Origin: Fibrobacterota bacterium
Lineage (GTDB): Bacteria; Fibrobacterota; Fibrobacteria; UBA11236
Assembly: GCA_028287505.1 (NCBI GenBank)
Contig: JAQBPN010000030.1
Coordinates: 1 to 49,675 of the forward strand
Length of the DNA: 49,675 bases
Direction: 5' to 3'
The position numbers were made by a program, and so were the translations under genes. Shown piece after piece: positions 16,748 to 24,122 of this stretch. The notes under the pieces are model-generated. The model saw only the letters and a program-made list of their open reading frames with translations, had not been told where the DNA came from and ran no database searches. Every line of letters begins with the position of its first letter. Position 1 is the first letter of the stretch.

Positions 16748-17253
16748 ATCCTGGCGTAGAGCAGCTCATCCGCCACCTGGCCGTCCTTGATCGCGCTGCA
16801 ACGCATGCGCCCTTCCAGGACATAGCCGGCTTTTTCCAGCACGCGCATGGATGCGGGATTCCAGTGCAATACCTGCGCGTACAGGCGCCGCAGCTTGAAT
16901 GCCTCGAAGGCGAAGTCGGAAAAAGCGCTCAGCGCCGCGGTCATGATGCCTTGGCCCCAAAAGGGCTCTCCCAGCCAATAACCGATTTCGGCGGTGCCCT
17001 GGTGCACGTCTTCCTGGAGCAGGATCCCGATGCCGCCCGCGAGAGCGCCGTCCCAGGCGATGGCCAGATGGGCGATAGGCGACTGCCGGTTGACGCCGCG
17101 CACCCATTCCCTGGCATCGCCCTTGGTATAGGGATTGGGAAAGCGGTCGCGCAGATTGCGCCAGACGTTCCGGTTGTCGGCCAGGCTCGCCAGGTCCGGG
17201 ACATCCGCGAGAGTCCAAGGGCGGATCTCCCCGCCGGCAAATGCGATCTTCAT
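16735..17253 (-). CDS. GNAT acetyltransferase (RimJ/RimL type)
   Basis: 172 residues from ATG 17253; a longer in-frame start would add a 32-residue hydrophobic leader unlike the family. The fold is GNAT: IRPWTLADVPDLASLADN at the start, AIAWDGALAGGIGI, the TAEIGYWLGEPFWGQGIMTAAL acetyl-CoA region, LRRLYAQVLHWNPASMRVLEKAGY, and GRMRCSAIKDG. This pattern is typical of enzymes acetylating N-termini of ribosomal proteins or small amines. The substrate is unknown. The 3' end overlaps eboC tail-to-tail. Confidence 0.88.
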   Translation of the reverse strand: MKIAFAGGEIRPWTLADVPDLASLADNRNVWRNLRDRFPNPYTKGDAREWVRGVNRQSPIAHLAIAWDGALAGGIGILLQEDVHQGTAEIGYWLGEPFWGQGIMTAALSAFSDFAFEAFKLRRLYAQVLHWNPASMRVLEKAGYVLEGRMRCSAIKDGQVADELLYARIQVL

Positions 17254-17508
17254 GGGCACCCAAACATAAAAATAGCCTCTCCAACATCCCAAACTCCACG
17301 ACAGAAAGCCGAACCCGGGCGCGAAGACGGAAAGATGGATCCGGAGCAAGCCCGGATAAGAGCCGGATATGGGCGTTTTTGAAAAGACTGCGTGACCACG
17401 GTCGCCTTGTCACGGAGGAGGTGGAACATAAAACGCGGAAATCATAATCAGTGCTAAAGGTTTCAAAACCCCCTTCCGAAAATAAGTGTGGAACAGGGAG
17501 GACATCAC

Positions 17509-18378
17509 ATGAACACGCTCAAATCGAAATCGGTAAAGATTCTCATCGGGTTGCTCGCGCCCGCTTTCTTCGCGAACTGCGGCAGCTCCCCCACTTCGGT
17601 GGCGGACAGGCAGCCCGAACGGAATGAAACGGACGCCACGGTGAATTCCACCGTTATCCTCGGCAAAGTGGGAGTGCTCGGCAAGACCTCCGCCATCACC
17701 TTGTCCAAGCTGGTGCTCACGGCCGTTTCCAGCGCCACCCCTCCCGATACCGTCCGCGACACGTCCGCCGTGAGCGGTAACGCCCAGGTTTCCGTGCTGC
17801 GCGTCCTGACCCTGGCCCCCTTGCGCAACTGGGTCGTCAGCGCCAAGTCCCTGGACGCGAAGGATTCCGTGATCCACTCCGGATCCAGCGCCTCCTTCTT
17901 CGTCAAGCCCGCGGATACCGCCGACGTGAGCCTCAACCTCACCTCCCGTTTCGCCATGTACGAAGCCCGATTCAATACCGTCCCCGACAGCATCAGCTCC
18001 ACCTTGCCCGGAACCGGCAAGGACAAATTGAACCTGAACCGCGTGGTCCTGCTGGTGGACGGCGTCATCAAGGCCGATTCCTCTCTGCCCGCGGGAAGCT
18101 ATTTCTCCGCCAACCAGAGCGTGAACGTGTTCTGGGATTACATCACCCCCGGCTCCCACACCGTGACCCTGGAAGCCTACGGCGCGCTGCATGCCTACTC
18201 CGGCAAGCTCTACAGCGGCGCGTCCACCTTCACGGTGACCGCCGGCAACGACGACACCCGCTCCATCACGCTCGACTGGGTGGGCCCCACCACCGGCACC
18301 GGCAAGCTGACGGTGACGCTGGGCAAGGTGGGCAAGGTCGTCATCAACGGCGGTCTCCCCGGCACCGTCATCCACTGA
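17509..18378 (+). CDS. Orphan exported (probable lipo-) protein
   Basis: 289 residues. ATG 17509 is chosen because GGGAGG lies about 7 nt upstream; an in-frame GTG at 17488 has no such site. The N-terminus (SKSVKILIGLLAPAFFANCGSS) is a signal sequence ending at a Cys, but Asn at -1 makes the lipobox atypical. The rest is Ser/Thr/Val rich and predicted beta, with two near repeats of LGKVG (residues about 51-62 and 275-282), suggesting Ig-like domains. No function can be assigned. It is followed by a strong terminator. Confidence 0.7.
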   Translation: MNTLKSKSVKILIGLLAPAFFANCGSSPTSVADRQPERNETDATVNSTVILGKVGVLGKTSAITLSKLVLTAVSSATPPDTVRDTSAVSGNAQVSVLRVLTLAPLRNWVVSAKSLDAKDSVIHSGSSASFFVKPADTADVSLNLTSRFAMYEARFNTVPDSISSTLPGTGKDKLNLNRVVLLVDGVIKADSSLPAGSYFSANQSVNVFWDYITPGSHTVTLEAYGALHAYSGKLYSGASTFTVTAGNDDTRSITLDWVGPTTGTGKLTVTLGKVGKVVINGGLPGTVIH

Positions 18379-18398
18379 AACCTCCCCGATCCGCTCAC

Positions 18399-18436
18399 AA
18401 CGCCGCCGCGACTCCGCGGCGGCGTTACGCGTTTTT
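18399..18436 (+). terminator. Rho-independent terminator after the orphan lipoprotein
   Basis: AACGCCGCCGCG (18399-18410) pairs with CGCGGCGGCGTT (18415-18426) around an ACTC loop, a perfect 12-bp stem. TTTTT follows at 18432-18436 after a 5-nt gap. It is the clearest intrinsic terminator in the window. Confidence 0.8.
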
Positions 18437-18582
18437 GCCTGCGGACATCCATCCGGACCCATATCCATCGGGGTCCGGCGCGAATGGAATCGCCGGCCTC
18501 AAGCTCCTCCAACCCCTCCTGAATTTCCGATAAAATCCCTCGAAAGATCCCCAAGGCGCTTGCCCCGCTTACCGACTTTACC

Positions 18583-18611
18583 TTGCTTGACCTGCGGTCT
18601 ACCCCGATAAT
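18583..18611 (+). promoter_or_regulatory. Candidate promoter of the minor pilin operon
   Basis: TTGCTT (18583-18588) and GATAAT (18606-18611, 5 of 6 consensus) are separated by 17 bp. The predicted start near 18618 leaves about 33 nt before the first gene, which has GGAG at 18639-18642. Confidence 0.5.
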
Positions 18612-18650
18612 ATCCAGACCCGCATCGCCCGGATTTCCGGAGAAATGTCA

Positions 18651-19151
18651 ATGGTTCCGTCGCCCAAGCAAAACGAATTCAACCTGGCCCAGCGCCCCCC
18701 CAGGGAGCGTCCAACCTTGGAGCAGATGCGCAGCAGGCTGGCCTCGGCCCCGCCCGAAGCAAAAGTCAAGCTCCCGAAAAGGAAGTCGCGCCGGCCCAGC
18801 GGCAAATCCCTGGCGGCGATGGCCTTGTTCGTGGCGGTCCTGGTGGGAATGAACCTTCTGGTGCGCTCCCACAAGGACATCATTCTGGAAACCATCGGGA
18901 TACAGACTTTCGCGACCCCCTTGGCCCCTCCGGACGGCCTCTCCCTTGACGATCGCGCCCGCTTCTGGGCCTATGCCGCATTCGACAACCGTAAACTGCG
19001 CGAGCGATTCCACGTCCTCGCCACCGCCTTTATCGATCCGGCCGACGCACGACACCATGTGGAAGATGTGCTGACCCTGGAGCTGGGCGCGGAAACGCGG
19101 GCGGAAATCCTGGCGCTGAAACAACCTCCCCTCCGGGCGGCGGGCCCATGA
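18651..19151 (+). CDS. Pilus-locus single-pass membrane protein (unknown family, copy 1)
   Basis: 166 residues. ATG 18651 is preferred to ATG 18645 because GGAG is 8 nt away from the former and only 2 nt from the latter. A basic cytoplasmic segment of about 50 residues rich in Lys/Arg (KRKSRRPSGK) precedes one transmembrane helix (AMALFVAVLVGMNLLV). The outside part contains LDDRARFWAYAAFDNRKL and IDPADARHHVEDVL. It is clearly paralogous to the gene at 22823 at the far end of the same pilin cluster. Its stop overlaps the next ATG (ATGA). Likely a pilus assembly or platform accessory, by position only. Confidence 0.75.
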   Translation: MVPSPKQNEFNLAQRPPRERPTLEQMRSRLASAPPEAKVKLPKRKSRRPSGKSLAAMALFVAVLVGMNLLVRSHKDIILETIGIQTFATPLAPPDGLSLDDRARFWAYAAFDNRKLRERFHVLATAFIDPADARHHVEDVLTLELGAETRAEILALKQPPLRAAGP

Positions 19152-19612
19152 AGGAACGCGGATTCACCTTGGTGGAAATGATGGTGGTCCTGCTCATCTT
19201 AAGCATAACCACGGGCGTTTTCGCGCACTCGCTGCTCGGCCGGTCCAAGAAAGCCGCCGATGTGAATGCCGTGAAAACCCTGCTGAACATGGCCGCGCGT
19301 CGATCGATCGTGGAAGCCAAGCATTTCGGAGTGCATTTCGATTCCACTCTTCACACCGCCTCGCTGTTCGTGGACAGGAACGAGGACAACATCTTCAGCG
19401 GCACGGATACGCTTTCATCGATCGCCAAATTGAGCCCCTTGGGCAGATTGAGCATGGCCACCACGGCCGCCGTGGCCATGGGGGACGTCTGTTTCAAAAA
19501 GAACGGGGCCGTGTCCTCCGGCGACAGTTTCCAAATCACCTTGGTGGGCGTGAACGGCGACTCCGCAAAGATGCAAGTCATCGCCGCTTCCGGCCGGGTG
19601 CTGGGACCTTGA
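19148..19612 (+). CDS. Minor type IV pilin / pseudopilin (GspH/FimT-like)
   Basis: 154 residues. The N-terminus MKERGFTLVEMMVVLLILSI is a class III prepilin leader: a short basic leader cleaved after Gly, with Phe at +1 and Glu at +5 followed by a hydrophobic helix. The C-terminal globular part is short and beta-rich. ATGA overlap with the gene upstream. It should be processed by a PilD-type peptidase, which is not encoded in the window, and assembled in a pilus tip or pseudopilus. Confidence 0.88.
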   Translation: MKERGFTLVEMMVVLLILSITTGVFAHSLLGRSKKAADVNAVKTLLNMAARRSIVEAKHFGVHFDSTLHTASLFVDRNEDNIFSGTDTLSSIAKLSPLGRLSMATTAAVAMGDVCFKKNGAVSSGDSFQITLVGVNGDSAKMQVIAASGRVLGP

Positions 19613-19614
19613 CT

Positions 19615-20037
19615 ATGAGCGGCCGGCGGCAGGAACTGGGAATGAGCCTGGTCGAGGTGATGATCGCCATGATGGTGACCGGCATCGCTCTCGTCGCCTT
19701 TGTGCAATCGGTGAAGCCTACCATCGCGAGCAACAAGTCGAACAAGAAATACATCGATATTACCGCCGGCCTTTCGGAGGTCCTGGACTCCGCCATGACC
19801 CAGCCCGTGAGCTCCCTGGACAACATGAACGGGAACGTGTACAAATCGCGCCAAGGCGTTGACGTGAAGCTGGTGGTGTCCGCCTATACACAGGTCCAGG
19901 CCGATGCCGTCATGCCCGGACTGGATGTTTCCCGGATGCGCAAGATCATCGTGAAAGCGGTGGCCGACACCACGCGCACTTTGAGCGGATCGGTTTCCAA
20001 CTACCAGGAAGCCACCGCCGGAAAGTGCTACCCATGA
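19615..20037 (+). CDS. Minor type IV pilin (PilV-like)
   Basis: 140 residues from ATG 19615, with GGGA about 9 nt upstream; a TTG 6 bp earlier overlaps the previous stop and is a less likely start. The leader is basic (MSGRRQELG), then MSLVEVMIAMMVTGIALVAF with Met at +1 and Glu at +5, the pattern of PilV/GspI minor pilins. The stop overlaps the ATG of the next gene (ATGA). Confidence 0.85.
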   Translation: MSGRRQELGMSLVEVMIAMMVTGIALVAFVQSVKPTIASNKSNKKYIDITAGLSEVLDSAMTQPVSSLDNMNGNVYKSRQGVDVKLVVSAYTQVQADAVMPGLDVSRMRKIIVKAVADTTRTLSGSVSNYQEATAGKCYP

Positions 20038-20885
20038 GCGCGCTGTCCGGCTTGCGCGGACCGCTTCCGGGCGCCCCTTGCCCCAAGCGGCGCCAGAGCG
20101 GTTTCACCATTGTGGAAATGGCCCTGGCCGGGACCATAGGCATGCTGGTGGTGGGCTCGGGATTCATGCTCTACCGCTCCCAGACGAGCATGCACTTGCG
20201 CCAGAACGACGTGAACGAAGCCCAGCTGACCGTGGACTATGTGGTGAATATGATGCGCACGACGGTGGTTTCGGCCGGGGGGGGCCTGCCCCAGGGAGCG
20301 AGCGGGTTGCGGAAATGCGCCGCCGGACGCGGCGTCGCCACCTATGTGAACCGCGACGACCTTTCCTCCATCGTGGTGGACGACCTGAACCTGAGTCTTA
20401 CGGATGGAGTCCTTCCGGTAAACGATATCACCCCGTTCGACGGGGCCGGCTATATCATGGTTTCCCACAATGAAGATTGCCTGCTGGGGGAAATGCAGAG
20501 CGTGAACACGGCGGCGAAGACCATCACCTTGAAGGATCCGACCATCGAGTCCAAACTGGCCGGCGCCGATTTCGTCTATCCCGTGGAGTACTGCTCCCTG
20601 TTCGTGGATACCATGGGCTCCCTGCGCAAAACCATCCTGGCGGAAGGCTCGACCATGAAGAATATCCCCCTGGCCGTCAACATCGATTCGCTGGACGTGA
20701 GCTTCGACGTGAGCCTGGAAGGGAACGGCAGCTTCATCCGCAACATCACCGACAGCAGCAAAGTGTCGCGCGTCAGGGTCTATGTGCGCGTCAAAGGGGC
20801 GCATACGCTCGTCGGCGCCATGAAACGCAATTTCGAGACCATCATCGGCGTCCGGCGGGGCCGCCTCTACAACAGGGCAATGTGA
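20034..20885 (+). CDS. Minor type IV pilin (PilW-like)
   Basis: 283 residues from ATG 20034, coupled by ATGA to the PilV-like gene. The long leader (about 24 residues, ending KRRQSG) precedes FTIVEMALAGTIGMLVVGSG, with Phe +1 and Glu +5. A large C-terminal domain follows, including KCAAGRGVATYVNRDD and EYCSLFVDTMGSLRK, where two Cys could form a disulfide. Size and order (FimT-PilV-PilW-PilX) match minor pilin operons that prime pilus assembly. Confidence 0.85.
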   Translation: MSALSGLRGPLPGAPCPKRRQSGFTIVEMALAGTIGMLVVGSGFMLYRSQTSMHLRQNDVNEAQLTVDYVVNMMRTTVVSAGGGLPQGASGLRKCAAGRGVATYVNRDDLSSIVVDDLNLSLTDGVLPVNDITPFDGAGYIMVSHNEDCLLGEMQSVNTAAKTITLKDPTIESKLAGADFVYPVEYCSLFVDTMGSLRKTILAEGSTMKNIPLAVNIDSLDVSFDVSLEGNGSFIRNITDSSKVSRVRVYVRVKGAHTLVGAMKRNFETIIGVRRGRLYNRAM

Positions 20886-20887
20886 GC

Positions 20888-22678
20888 ATGCAGGACACGG
20901 AGCGAACGGCGGCGGACGGTAAACAGCGCGGTTACGTGCTGCTCCTGACCCTGGTGGTCCTGGCCGCGGTGATGGGCCTGGGCCTGTCCATGATGACCAA
21001 CGTGTCTTCCGGGCGCAAGATCGCCGCGGAATCCCGCAAGGGTTCGCAATCCCGTTACGCCGCCGAGTCCGCCATCGCCATGGTCATCAACCGCACGGCC
21101 AATTCCGTGGACAGCAACGGGTACATGGTGGAATTCCCCTCCACCACCGTGAACCTCTACGGCCATAGGGTGGTGGTCACCAGCGATATGGAGGCGAATG
21201 CCTCGGGCGCGGAGCGCATGGACAGCATCCGCACCAAGTTCGATCTGCTCACCTTCCGCTCCTATTCCAACATCGAAGCCGTCTCCACGGACACCGTGAA
21301 CGGTTCCCGCGCCCGCATCCGCCAGCGCATCGCTTTCGACCAATACCCCATCTTCCAGTTCGCCACCTATTGGGAAGGGGTGATGCTTCTGGATCCGGGC
21401 TCCGACATGACCATCAACGGACGCGTGCATTGCAACGCCCGCGTGAAGCTTTTTCCGTGGGCCCAGCTGTCCCTGGAAGACTGGTTCACATCCCCTTGCG
21501 ACATCTGGAACATGCGCAGCGGAGGCAGCAGCAGCATCCGCTTCAAGCGCGTGGACGGTACGCTCGGCTCCTACATCACGCCCCCCGCGTCCTTCACGCC
21601 GGTGGACACTCCTTATTATGGGGGTACCAAGCGGATGCGGATCGCCTACGGCAACCAGGTCCCCATCTTCAAGATGCCCATCGGCACGCGCAATGCCATC
21701 CTCATCATCCAGCCCAAGGGCGTGGACGACAAAGGCGCGGCCGGATTCACGGAATCGACATCGTCCAAGAAGCAGAAGTTCGTCTATAAAGCCGATCTCA
21801 TCTACCGCAAGCGCAACGCGGCCGGGGGCCTGGCGAAAACCTGGAGCCGCAACCTCGCGGATGGATCGGAGGCGGCGGAGTCCGCGGCCTCTACCACCAA
21901 CCTGAACACATCCATCGTGAACCCCCCCGGCAATCCGAACCCGGATCTGCTCTACGACTACGGCGACAAGACCTGGATGAACGCCTCCTTCGTGGACGTT
22001 TCCAGATTCTTCGTGGCCTCCACCGTGGCCGCAGATCAGGTCATCTACCTGGAAGGCCGCTTCAACACGGTCACCGCTCCCGCCACCCGGGACGTTTTCG
22101 TGCTCTACAACGCCGGGACCCTGGCCCGCAACATCACCTTCGTGTCCAATTGCCCCATCTATATCTGGGGCAACTACAACAAGATCTCCACCAAATCCTC
22201 CGCCATCGCGGCCGACATCATTTCCGTGCTCTCGCCGGGCTGGAGCCCATCCTACGTGGCCAATACCGCCGTCCGCAACGCCCAGGACGATGTCATCAAC
22301 GCCTGCCTCCTCGGCGGCGTGCGCCGGGCCCGCGTGCATCCCCTGTGGAACGATCCCGCGGACGTCAACTACTACAACTGGAACCAGGACGACAACGCAA
22401 GCTATTCCGATCGCATCGGCCAGCCCCACAACCATATGTCCCTCATGGAGGATTGGAGCGACAAGACGCTCACCTTCACCGGATCCCAGGTCGCCCTTTG
22501 GCGCTGTCTGTACCTCACCGGCCTGTTCCGTTGGAACCCGGACAACAACGTCTATACCCAACCCAACCGCAATTTCAATTTCGACACGCGTTACAACTCG
22601 CTCAAAAACATGCCCCCCGGCACCCCCACCGTCATCTCGCCCTTCAATCTGGATTATTACGAGATACATGAGGAGTGA
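20888..22678 (+). CDS. Large PilX-like minor pilin / pilus-associated protein
   Basis: 596 residues from ATG 20888, 2 bp after the previous stop; the open frame extends upstream but within the PilW-like gene. The N-terminus KQRGYVLLLTLVVLAAVMGLG is PilX-like: Gly then Tyr, with no Glu at +5. The AESAIAMVINRTANS segment is typical of PilX/GspK N-domains. At about 600 residues it is several times longer than usual PilX; the extra region (YWEGVMLLDPGSDMTING, NITFVSNCPIYIWGNYNK, RRARVHPLWNDP) looks like a beta-helix with repeated polar ladders. Possible tip adhesin or scaffold. Confidence 0.8.
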   Translation: MQDTERTAADGKQRGYVLLLTLVVLAAVMGLGLSMMTNVSSGRKIAAESRKGSQSRYAAESAIAMVINRTANSVDSNGYMVEFPSTTVNLYGHRVVVTSDMEANASGAERMDSIRTKFDLLTFRSYSNIEAVSTDTVNGSRARIRQRIAFDQYPIFQFATYWEGVMLLDPGSDMTINGRVHCNARVKLFPWAQLSLEDWFTSPCDIWNMRSGGSSSIRFKRVDGTLGSYITPPASFTPVDTPYYGGTKRMRIAYGNQVPIFKMPIGTRNAILIIQPKGVDDKGAAGFTESTSSKKQKFVYKADLIYRKRNAAGGLAKTWSRNLADGSEAAESAASTTNLNTSIVNPPGNPNPDLLYDYGDKTWMNASFVDVSRFFVASTVAADQVIYLEGRFNTVTAPATRDVFVLYNAGTLARNITFVSNCPIYIWGNYNKISTKSSAIAADIISVLSPGWSPSYVANTAVRNAQDDVINACLLGGVRRARVHPLWNDPADVNYYNWNQDDNASYSDRIGQPHNHMSLMEDWSDKTLTFTGSQVALWRCLYLTGLFRWNPDNNVYTQPNRNFNFDTRYNSLKNMPPGTPTVISPFNLDYYEIHEE

Positions 22679-22822
22679 GGCGCCAATGGCCGGCGAAATC
22701 CATCATCAATTACCCCAAACCGTCCAATAGGATTTACCCCCTAATGACTGGCGGCTGCGTCCGCCCGGCCCTCATAATAGAGGCAAACCTGAACATTCGA
22801 CCCCACCGGGAGTAACCACGGC

Positions 22823-23350
22823 ATGGCTGACGAGAACGAAAACAATCTGGTGCAACGGGCGCGCGAAGACAGGCGCACGTTGGAAAAGATGCGCCGCAAG
22901 TTGGCGACATCAGGCCATATGGGAAAAAACGACGTCGCCAAACTGAAGTCGGCGAAACGCGGCATCCGCATCTGGCCCATCGCGGCCGCGGCGGCCGTCC
23001 TCCTGATCGGCCTCAATTTCGCCCTGCGCGGCCCGGACGATCATGCCATTGCCGCCATTGCCGGCAAGAACGGCCATAAGGCCCCCCTGGCCCCGCCGGC
23101 CACGGCCAACCTGGACGAGCAGGCACGCTTCTGGGCTTACGCCATCTACGACATCGCCAAGCTCAAGTCCCATTTCACCATCCCCAAGGGCTCCGTCATC
23201 GATCCGGCGGCGGCACGGCAGAATCTGGAACGCCTGCTGGCCGAAAACCTGGGCAATGAGGTCCGCAAAGAGATTTTCACCTTCCAACAAAACGCCCCTC
23301 AGGCGCCGGAAGGCAAGAAAATCGGGGCCGCCAGGAAGCCAACCGAATAA
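22823..23350 (+). CDS. Pilus-locus single-pass membrane protein (unknown family, copy 2)
   Basis: 175 residues, with CGGGAG about 10 nt before the ATG. Architecture repeats copy 1: a charged N-terminal segment with a coiled-coil-like RAREDRRTLEKMRRKLA, one transmembrane helix (IWPIAAAAAVLLIGLNFAL), then LDEQARFWAYAIYDIAKL and IDPAAARQNLERLLAENLG. Aligned with copy 1, the LDxxARFWAYAxxD and IDPAxAR blocks match closely. It starts 144 bp after the PilX-like gene. No named domain recognised; a role in pilus assembly is inferred from its position. Confidence 0.75.
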   Translation: MADENENNLVQRAREDRRTLEKMRRKLATSGHMGKNDVAKLKSAKRGIRIWPIAAAAAVLLIGLNFALRGPDDHAIAAIAGKNGHKAPLAPPATANLDEQARFWAYAIYDIAKLKSHFTIPKGSVIDPAAARQNLERLLAENLGNEVRKEIFTFQQNAPQAPEGKKIGAARKPTE

Positions 23351-23399
23351 TCCCCTCCGCAGCCGGTCCCGGGCCCCGCCCCGGGCCGCCTGCTTGCAT

Positions 23400-23434
23400 T
23401 TGACAACTCCCTGACAAGAGTTTACACTGTTAAC
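23400..23434 (+). promoter_or_regulatory. tetR promoter with overlapping operator (site 1)
   Basis: TTGACA (23400-23405) and TACACT (23423-23428) are 17 bp apart. The near-palindrome GTTTACACTGTTAAC (23420-23434) covers the -10 element and ends 1 bp before the ATG. The same 15-mer with one central change occurs at 24063-24077. Predicted transcription start is at or beside the ATG (23436), so the mRNA is probably leaderless. Confidence 0.7.
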
Positions 23435-23435
23435 C

Positions 23436-24020
23436 ATGTCTGACCTCAGGGAGCGCATCCTGGAATGCGCTTTGGATTTGTATCTGGAAGAGGGGCTCAA
23501 GGGCCTTTCCATGCGCCACGTGGGCGATAAGCTGGGCGTGAGCGCCACCGCCATCTACCGGCATTACCGCAATAAAGAAGACCTGGTCCACAACGTCATC
23601 GGGGAGGCGGTCAAAATCTTCGGCGGCTACCTGTTCGCGGCCTTGTCGGCCAGGACGCCGGAGGAACGGTATCTCAAGGGTTGCGAGGCCTATCTCAACT
23701 TCGCCCTGGAGAAGAGCAAGTATTACGAAGTCATCTTCATGGCCCCGTCCCAATTGGGCGAGGAGGATTTGCCCGAGGACTTGCACCAGCGGAGCATGGC
23801 CACCTTCCAATTCCTGGTGGACCGGGTCCAGGAAGGCATGGAATCCGGCTACTTCCGCAAAGACGACGCATTCTCCGTGGCCATGACCATCTGGGCCCAC
23901 GGGCACGGCCTGGTGGCCATCTACCTGGCCAAGAAATCCAAACTGGACGAAGCGGGCTTCAGGAAGCTCTTCTGGGAATCCCATGGCCGGCTTTTGCACG
24001 GCCTCCGCATTTTCCCCTGA
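23436..24020 (+). CDS. TetR/AcrR-family transcriptional regulator
   Basis: 194 residues. The N-terminal helix-turn-helix is canonical: ILECALDLYLEEGLKGLSM, then VGDKLGVSATAIYRHYRNKE with the TxxxIYRHFxxKEDL-type recognition helix. The C-terminal ligand domain is variable, so the inducer is unknown. No ribosome site precedes the ATG. A 15-bp near-palindrome overlaps its own promoter and another lies in front of the adjacent TonB receptor operon, so it probably represses both itself and that operon. Confidence 0.92.
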   Translation: MSDLRERILECALDLYLEEGLKGLSMRHVGDKLGVSATAIYRHYRNKEDLVHNVIGEAVKIFGGYLFAALSARTPEERYLKGCEAYLNFALEKSKYYEVIFMAPSQLGEEDLPEDLHQRSMATFQFLVDRVQEGMESGYFRKDDAFSVAMTIWAHGHGLVAIYLAKKSKLDEAGFRKLFWESHGRLLHGLRIFP

Positions 24021-24041
24021 CACCATGCGCGATACCTTCCA

Positions 24042-24077
24042 TTGACGCTCTTCAGCCTACGTGTTTACATTGTTAAC
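24042..24077 (+). promoter_or_regulatory. Promoter and TetR operator (site 2) of the TonB receptor operon
   Basis: TTGACG (24042-24047) and TACATT (24066-24071) with an 18-bp spacer form the promoter. The operator GTTTACATTGTTAAC (24063-24077) matches site 1 at 14 of 15 positions, the difference being the central base. The layout over the -10 region is the same as at site 1, as expected for a repressor. Confidence 0.7.
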
Positions 24078-24122
24078 CTGCTTCGCAGGGAACCATTTCC
24101 CCGCGATCACGGACGAGGAAAC

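Noticed and set aside
23360-23395. GC-rich repeat of CCCGGG after the second pilus membrane protein as a terminator
   Set aside because: Only 6-bp self-complementary arms and no T-run.
24042-24122. TTG start of the TonB receptor at 24042
   Set aside because: This codon forms the -35 element and the segment contains the operator; ATG 24123 has a ribosome site and a signal peptide.
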